Assembly: GCF_001905545.1 (NCBI RefSeq)
Contig: NZ_LIPD01000009.1
Coordinates: 335,352-399,351, forward strand
Direction of reading: 5' to 3'
Origin: Streptomyces sp. CB02056
GTDB lineage: Bacteria; Actinomycetota; Actinomycetes; Streptomycetales; Streptomycetaceae
DNA length: 64,000 nt
Shown here: positions 59,475 to 64,000 of the stretch, piece after piece
How positions within the stretch are numbered: position 1 is the first letter of the stretch
Layout: each line of letters starts with the position of its first letter
Translations under genes and position numbers: made by a program
Notes under the pieces: generated by a model
Told to the model about the DNA's origin: nothing
The model's database searches: none
The model's input: the letters and a program-made list of their open reading frames with translations, nothing else

Positions 59475-60251
59475 TTACGCCTCGGAACCGTTCTCCCGTC
59501 GCTGGCGCAGGAGTTCGAGGTACTCGACGTGCACCCGCCGGTCCATGGCGAGGGCGAACTGGGCGTCCGCGACCGTGCGCGCCAGCGGCCGAACCCGCAG
59601 GATGCGCTCGGTGAGCCGGGCCGCCTCGCCGGGCGGCAGCGGCGTGTCGGCGGCCAGCGCGCTGAGCAGGTGCTCGCCGACCACCTCGATGAAGATCTCA
59701 GCGATGGCGTCCACGTGCTCCCGGGTGCGCCGACTGGCGTCCAGCACCGCCGAGAGCGGCACCCCCTCCGCCACCAGCTCGGTGGTGGCGTCCATCAGCC
59801 GGCGGCTGACGTGGGTGATGCCGTCCTCCTCGACGGTGATGTAGCCCTGGGCGATCGACTCGGCGGTGTTCTCCTCGGTCAGCTGGTCGCCGAAGGCGGT
59901 CTTGAGCTCGTCCCAGTCCAGGCGCACCGGGGTCTCGTCGGACCACGGTGCGACGATCGCCGCCTCCAGCCCGATCAGCTCGGCGACGTCCCGCCCGCTC
60001 TCGCCGGCGCCGATCAGCTCGGCGATGCCGCCCAGGGTGTGGCCGCGTTCGAGCAGTTCGCCGATCATCCGCAGCCGGGCCAGGTGCTCCTCGCCGTACC
60101 AGGCGATGCGGCCCTCCTTGCGGGGCGGCTGAAGCAGTTTGCGCTCGCGGTAGAAGCGCAGGGTGCGGGTGGTGATGCCGGCGGCCTCGGCCAGTTCCTC
60201 CACCCGGTACTCGCGTCTTCTGTCGCCCGCAGCAGCTCTGACCTTGTCCAC
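59475..60251 (-). CDS. MerR family transcriptional regulator
   Basis: A 258-residue regulator. The N-terminal winged helix is YRVEELAEAAGITTRTLRFYRERKLLQPPRKEGRIAWYGEEHLARL, the standard MerR DNA-binding domain. The long C-terminal part (about 180 residues, helical) has no metal-binding cysteines, so an organic effector is likely. The GTG at 60251 lies 7 nt after a TATGCT hexamer and may be the start of a leaderless message; an ATG at 60263 is the alternative. It is divergent from the monooxygenase operon at 60486, which is its most likely target. Confidence 0.87.
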   Translation of the reverse strand: MDKVRAAAGDRRREYRVEELAEAAGITTRTLRFYRERKLLQPPRKEGRIAWYGEEHLARLRMIGELLERGHTLGGIAELIGAGESGRDVAELIGLEAAIVAPWSDETPVRLDWDELKTAFGDQLTEENTAESIAQGYITVEEDGITHVSRRLMDATTELVAEGVPLSAVLDASRRTREHVDAIAEIFIEVVGEHLLSALAADTPLPPGEAARLTERILRVRPLARTVADAQFALAMDRRVHVEYLELLRQRRENGSEA

Positions 60252-60485
60252 GGCGATCAGCATAGGTCCGTCGGCTCGGAAGGCTCCCCGAACCGGAGCG
60301 GTCGCGCTTCTTCCATCCGGTGTCAGCAAGGGCTACCCTGCCAACCATGCCAGTGATTACTGGCGCGATTGGCGGGGTTCCGGAGGCGGACCCCGGGAGG
60401 ATCCGGAGACGGGCCCCAGGAGGTTCCGGGGCACGCTCGCCGGGAGAGCGCGACGATCACCGTCCCACCCTCAGGAGGTTGCCGC

Positions 60486-62057
60486 ATGGCATCCAGCAGC
60501 AAGCGCCCCCGCTCCGGCGCGTCCGCAGTGACCGACACCATCGCGGCGCAGGAGTCCGTCCCGCACGTCCGGGTGGCGGTGATCGGCTCCGGCTTCGGCG
60601 GACTCGGCGCCGCGGTCCGACTGCGCCGTGCCGGGATCACCGACTTCGTGGTCCTGGAGCGGGCGGACTCGGTCGGCGGCACCTGGCGCGACAACAGCTA
60701 CCCCGGCTGCGCCTGCGACGTGCCCTCGCACCTCTACTCCTTCTCCTTCGCGCCCAACCCCGACTGGCCGCGCAGCTTCTCCGGCCAGCCGGACATCCGC
60801 GCCTACCTGGAGAAGGTCGCCACCGTCTTCGGCCTCCGCCCCCACCTGCGCTTCAACACCGAGGTGCTGGAAGCCCGTTGGGAGAGCGAGCAGACCCGCT
60901 GGCGGATCGCCACCTCGGCCGGCCAGTGGACGGCCGACGCCATCGTCTCCGCCGCCGGACCGCTCGCCGACCCGCAGATCCCCGACCTGCCCGGGCTGAG
61001 CTCCTTCCCCGGCAAGGTGTTCCACTCCTCCCGCTGGGATCACGACTTCGACCTGACCGGCAAGCGCGTCGCGATGGTCGGCACCGGCGCCTCCGCCGCG
61101 CAGATCATCCCGTCGATCCAGCCCAAGGTCGGCAGGCTGACGGTCTTCCAGCGCACCCCGGCCTGGGTGCTGCCGCGCCGCGACCGCGAGATCAGCCAGC
61201 TGGAGAAGTGGCTGCACGGCCGCCTGCCGGTCACCGCGAAGATCCGCCGCGGCACCCTGTTCGCCCTCCGCGAGCTCCAGGTGGACGCGTTCGTGCGCCG
61301 CCCCGGACTGCTGCGCCTGGTCCAGCAGCTCGCCGAACGCCACATCGCCCAGGGCGTCCCCGACCCGGCGCTGCGGGCCAGGCTCACCCCGGACTACCGG
61401 ATCGGCTGCAAGCGCATCCTGCTCAGCAACACCTACTACCCGGCGCTCGCCGCGGCCAACACCGAGGTCGTCTCCTCCGGCCTGCGCGAACTGCGCGGCT
61501 CCACGCTGGTCGCTGCCGACGGCAGCGAGCACGAGGTGGACGCCATCGTCTTCGGCACCGGCTTCCACGTCACCGACATGCCCATCGGCGCCCGGGTGTT
61601 CGGCGCCAACGGGACCAGCCTGGCGGAGGAGTGGAAGGACGGCATGGAGGCGCTGCGCGGCTCGACCGTGCACGGCTTCCCGAACCTCTTCTTCGTCATC
61701 GGGCCCAACACCGGCCTCGGCAACAGCTCGATGATCCTGATGATCGAGTCCCAACTGAACTACATGATCGACGCGTTGACCACGCTCGGCTCGATCGGAG
61801 CCGCCGCGATGCAGCCCACCGCGCGCGCCCAGCGGCAGTGGAACCTCGAACTCCAGCACCGGATGGACCGCACCGTCTGGACCACCGGCGGCTGCCTCAG
61901 CTGGTACCTCGACCCGAGCGGCAGGAACACCGTGCTCTGGCCCGGCTCCACCACCTCGTTCCGCCGGGCCACCCGCAGGGTCGACCTGGGCGAGTACGAG
62001 CTGATCATGCGCGCCGCACCGGCGGCCGCCCGCACCGTCCAGGAGGTCTCCGCGTGA
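60486..62057 (+). CDS. Baeyer-Villiger-type flavin monooxygenase
   Basis: A 523-residue FAD/NADPH monooxygenase. FAD-binding VAVIGSGFGGLGAAVRL (about residues 30-46), the Baeyer-Villiger fingerprint FPGKVFHSSRWDHD (about residues 176-189) and NADPH-binding VAMVGTGASAAQIIPSI are all present, with GTGFHVTDMP near the C-terminal third. It inserts oxygen next to a ketone carbonyl or oxidises related substrates. ATG at 60486 has aggagg 7 nt upstream. First of three overlapping genes (monooxygenase, hydrolase, dehydrogenase). Confidence 0.92.
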   Translation: MASSSKRPRSGASAVTDTIAAQESVPHVRVAVIGSGFGGLGAAVRLRRAGITDFVVLERADSVGGTWRDNSYPGCACDVPSHLYSFSFAPNPDWPRSFSGQPDIRAYLEKVATVFGLRPHLRFNTEVLEARWESEQTRWRIATSAGQWTADAIVSAAGPLADPQIPDLPGLSSFPGKVFHSSRWDHDFDLTGKRVAMVGTGASAAQIIPSIQPKVGRLTVFQRTPAWVLPRRDREISQLEKWLHGRLPVTAKIRRGTLFALRELQVDAFVRRPGLLRLVQQLAERHIAQGVPDPALRARLTPDYRIGCKRILLSNTYYPALAAANTEVVSSGLRELRGSTLVAADGSEHEVDAIVFGTGFHVTDMPIGARVFGANGTSLAEEWKDGMEALRGSTVHGFPNLFFVIGPNTGLGNSSMILMIESQLNYMIDALTTLGSIGAAAMQPTARAQRQWNLELQHRMDRTVWTTGGCLSWYLDPSGRNTVLWPGSTTSFRRATRRVDLGEYELIMRAAPAAARTVQEVSA

Positions 62058-63049
62058 ACGGCGTCCAGCTGCCCGAGGAGTACGAACCTCCCGTCCCCGT
62101 GGAGGAGTTGAGCGTACGGTCGGCGGACGGCATCCGGCTGCACGTCGAGGTGCACGGCCGGCTCGACGCGCCCACCGTGGTGCTCGCCCACGGCTGGACC
62201 TGCTCGACCGCCTTCTGGGCCCCGGTGATCCGCCTGCTGGCCGACCGCTACCGGGTGGTGGCCTACGACCAGCGCGGCCACGGGCGCAGCGAGATCCCGC
62301 CGAGCCGGGCCCGCTACTCGACCAGGGCGCTGGCCGAGGACCTGTCCGCCGTGCTCGCGCGGACCGTGCCGGCGGGCGAGCGGGCCGTGCTCGCCGGGCA
62401 CAGCATGGGTGGGATGACGATCATGGCCGCCGGTGGCCGCCCCGAGGTCGCCGAGCGCACCGCCGCGGCCGTCCTGATCTCCACCGGGCCGGGTGACCTG
62501 GTGGCCGAACTCACCGTCCTGCCACCGGCCGTACGCGCCCGGGGCCTGCGACGCTTCCTGCACCGGCAGCTGCTGCGCTCCCGGATGCCGCTCGGACCGG
62601 TCTCGCCGGTCAGCCGGGCGGCGCTCAAGTACGCGACCATGGGCGCCGGTTCGCCCGCCGGCCAGGTCGAGGCGACGGCCCGGATCGTGCACGCCTGCCC
62701 GACCGCCGTCCGCGCCAACTGGGCCGCGGTGCTGGACCGGCTGGACGTCCACGCCGGGCTCGCCCGGATCGCCGCGCCCACGGCGGTGGTGGTCGGCACC
62801 GACGACCGGCTGACCCCGCCGGTGCACGCTCACCGGATGGTCGCCGAACTCCAGGACGCGCAGGGGCTGTTGCTGCTGCCCGGGGTCGGGCACATGTCGC
62901 CGCTGGAGCGCCCGGCGGAGGTCGCCGCGGAGATCCACCGGATGGCCTCCGGGTACCTGACGGCCGCGCCCGCCGGCGCCGTTCCCGCTTCCCTTCCCGC
63001 TTCCGCTTCCGCTTCCGCTTCCACCGACGAGAGGACCGCTGTCGCATGA
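62054..63049 (+). CDS. Alpha/beta hydrolase (esterase/lipase-like)
   Basis: A 331-residue hydrolase with VVLAHGWTCSTAFW (oxyanion hole), AYDQRGHGRSE, nucleophile VLAGHSMGGMTIMA (Ser about residue 117) and catalytic His in LLPGVGHMSPLERP. It would cleave the ester or lactone made by the monooxygenase. The GTG at 62054 overlaps the previous stop by 4 nt with aggagg upstream. The C-terminus SLPASASASASTDE comes from a gcttcc hexanucleotide repeat (62985-63022) and is not conserved. Confidence 0.9.
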   Translation: MNGVQLPEEYEPPVPVEELSVRSADGIRLHVEVHGRLDAPTVVLAHGWTCSTAFWAPVIRLLADRYRVVAYDQRGHGRSEIPPSRARYSTRALAEDLSAVLARTVPAGERAVLAGHSMGGMTIMAAGGRPEVAERTAAAVLISTGPGDLVAELTVLPPAVRARGLRRFLHRQLLRSRMPLGPVSPVSRAALKYATMGAGSPAGQVEATARIVHACPTAVRANWAAVLDRLDVHAGLARIAAPTAVVVGTDDRLTPPVHAHRMVAELQDAQGLLLLPGVGHMSPLERPAEVAAEIHRMASGYLTAAPAGAVPASLPASASASASTDERTAVA

Positions 63050-63939
63050 ACGCCATCCCGCCGTTGTCCGAGCAGGTCGTCGTCGTCACCGGGGCCGCGC
63101 GCGGCGTCGGCGCGTCGCTGGCACGCAAGCTCGCCCGGCGCGGGGCCAAGGTGGCCCTGCTGGGACTGGAGCCGGAGGAGCTGAAGGCCGTCGCCGCGCA
63201 GTGCGGCCCGTCCGCGACCAGCTGGGAGGTGGACGTCACCGACCTCGACGCGCTGGAGGACACCGCCCGGCGGATCAAGGAGCACTACGGGCGGGTCGAC
63301 ACCGTCGTCGCCAATGCCGGGATCGCCCTCGGCGGGCCGCTGGCCGACAGTGACCACCGGGCGTTCAGCCGGGTCATCGAGGTCAACCTGCTCGGCAGCG
63401 TGGCCACCGCCAGGGCCTTCCTGCCTGCGCTCGCCGAGAGCCGCGGGTACCTGCTCCAGATCGCCTCGCTCGCCGCGCTGACCCCCGCGCCGCTGATGAG
63501 CGCGTACTGCGCCAGCAAGTCCGGGGTGGAGGCCTTCGCCCACTCGATCCGCGCCGAGGTGGCCTACCAGGGGGTCAAGGTCGGTGTCGGGTACCTGAGT
63601 TGGACCGACACGGACATGGTGCGCGGGGCCGACGAGGACGCCGTGCTGAAGCAGATGCGCTCCCGGCTGCCGTGGCCGGCGAACAAGACGTATCCGCTGG
63701 AGCCCGCGGTGGACCGGATCGTCGCCGGGATCGCCCGCCGGTCCGCCCACGTCTACGCCCAGGCCTGGCTGCGCGGGATGCAGCCGGTCCGCTGGCTGCT
63801 GCCGAGCCTGATCGCGGTGGTCGGCTCCCGGGACGTGGCCCGGCTCGCCCCCCAGCTCGCCGCCACCGCCGCCACTCGCCTGCGCGCCGTCGGCGCCGGG
63901 GGCGCGGCGGACGACCGACGGCGGACAGTCGACAGCTGA
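63046..63939 (+). CDS. Short-chain dehydrogenase/reductase
   Basis: A 297-residue SDR. Cofactor motif VVVTGAARGVGASLA (residues 12-26), NAG motif VVANAGIALGG, catalytic Ser in LLQIASLAAL and Tyr-x3-Lys in AYCASKSGVEAF (about residue 155). It may form the ketone for the monooxygenase or oxidise the released alcohol. The ATG overlaps the hydrolase stop. The last 15 residues (ADDRRRTVDS) and the stop are encoded by heptads of repeat copy I. Confidence 0.9.
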   Translation: MNAIPPLSEQVVVVTGAARGVGASLARKLARRGAKVALLGLEPEELKAVAAQCGPSATSWEVDVTDLDALEDTARRIKEHYGRVDTVVANAGIALGGPLADSDHRAFSRVIEVNLLGSVATARAFLPALAESRGYLLQIASLAALTPAPLMSAYCASKSGVEAFAHSIRAEVAYQGVKVGVGYLSWTDTDMVRGADEDAVLKQMRSRLPWPANKTYPLEPAVDRIVAGIARRSAHVYAQAWLRGMQPVRWLLPSLIAVVGSRDVARLAPQLAATAATRLRAVGAGGAADDRRRTVDS

Positions 63940-64000
63940 CGGATGACAGGCGACGGATAACAGCTGACAGCTGACAGATTTCGAAATCTGTCAGCTGTCA
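63908..64000. repeat. Heptad inverted repeat, copy I (cut by window end)
   Basis: Ten left units in exact 7-bp register (63908-63977), the first of them inside the dehydrogenase gene, then atttcgaaat and right units that continue beyond the window. The visible perfect palindrome is 63965-64000. The gene's stop codon is at 63937-63939 within a ctgacgg unit. Confidence 0.9.

Overview
The window comes from a high-GC actinomycete, almost certainly a streptomycete (Streptomyces or Kitasatospora; I cannot tell which). The support is the extreme third-position GC, frequent GTG starts, GTGA/ATGA stop-start overlaps, a complete conservon (cvnABCD), DmdR/IdeR-type iron boxes, NarL-type kinase/regulator pairs and secreted M4 protease and Ser/Thr kinase families typical of the group. 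It reads as ordinary chromosome: there is no transposase, integrase, tRNA, rRNA or CRISPR array.

Layout. 1-7 kb: an NCS1 nucleobase permease (cut by the window start), a GT1 glycosyltransferase, two GlsB-like membrane peptides, an ADP-ribosylglycohydrolase, an aldo/keto reductase with a TetR regulator, and a small acetyltransferase. 7-13 kb: a methyltransferase divergent from a two-component system, then an M20 peptidase with a long low-complexity front. 13-17 kb: the phenylacetyl-CoA epoxidase operon paaABCDE behind a TetR-type operator. 17-21 kb: a flavin monooxygenase, a YbjQ protein, an unknown acidic protein and a PTH2-type peptidyl-tRNA hydrolase. 21-26 kb: an ABC exporter with two duplicated permeases, divergent from its likely two-component system. 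25.6-28.7 kb: modABC molybdate uptake. 29-37.5 kb: a DraRnl-type RNA ligase, a P450, an MHYT sensor and the conservon. 37.5-44.4 kb: a small secreted protein, an ECF-like sigma factor, an unknown protein, and a DctA transporter with a divergent DcuS/DcuR-type pair. 44.5-50 kb: diaminobutyrate aminotransferase and decarboxylase and an FhuF-like protein, each group behind its own iron box, with an inositol-phosphatase-type gene between. 50-57 kb: hydrolases, a Ser/Thr kinase with a lectin-like extracellular end, and a secreted M4 metalloprotease. 57-64 kb: a CAAX-type membrane protease, a siderophore-binding lipoprotein, a MerR regulator, and a monooxygenase-hydrolase-dehydrogenase operon.

The most unusual feature is a dispersed repeat family. 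Nine intergenic copies share a centre close to ATTTCGAAAT. On the left of the centre stand head-to-tail 7-bp units of the form NNRACRG, and on the right their reverse complements, CYGTYNN, almost always in strict 7-bp register. Copies differ in unit number (4 to 16 on the left). Several genes end inside these arrays, so the repeat supplies their last codons and stop. A further array in strict 7-bp steps (3.65 kb) and a 14-bp array (44.34 kb) that also starts at a gene's stop codon may be relatives. I know no named element with this design.

Other cross-gene signals are perfect GTG-N6-GNCAC (Crp-type) palindromes upstream of the sigma factor and between dctA and its sensor kinase, and a repeated arrangement of a -10-like hexamer exactly 7 nt before the start codon, which suggests many leaderless transcripts.
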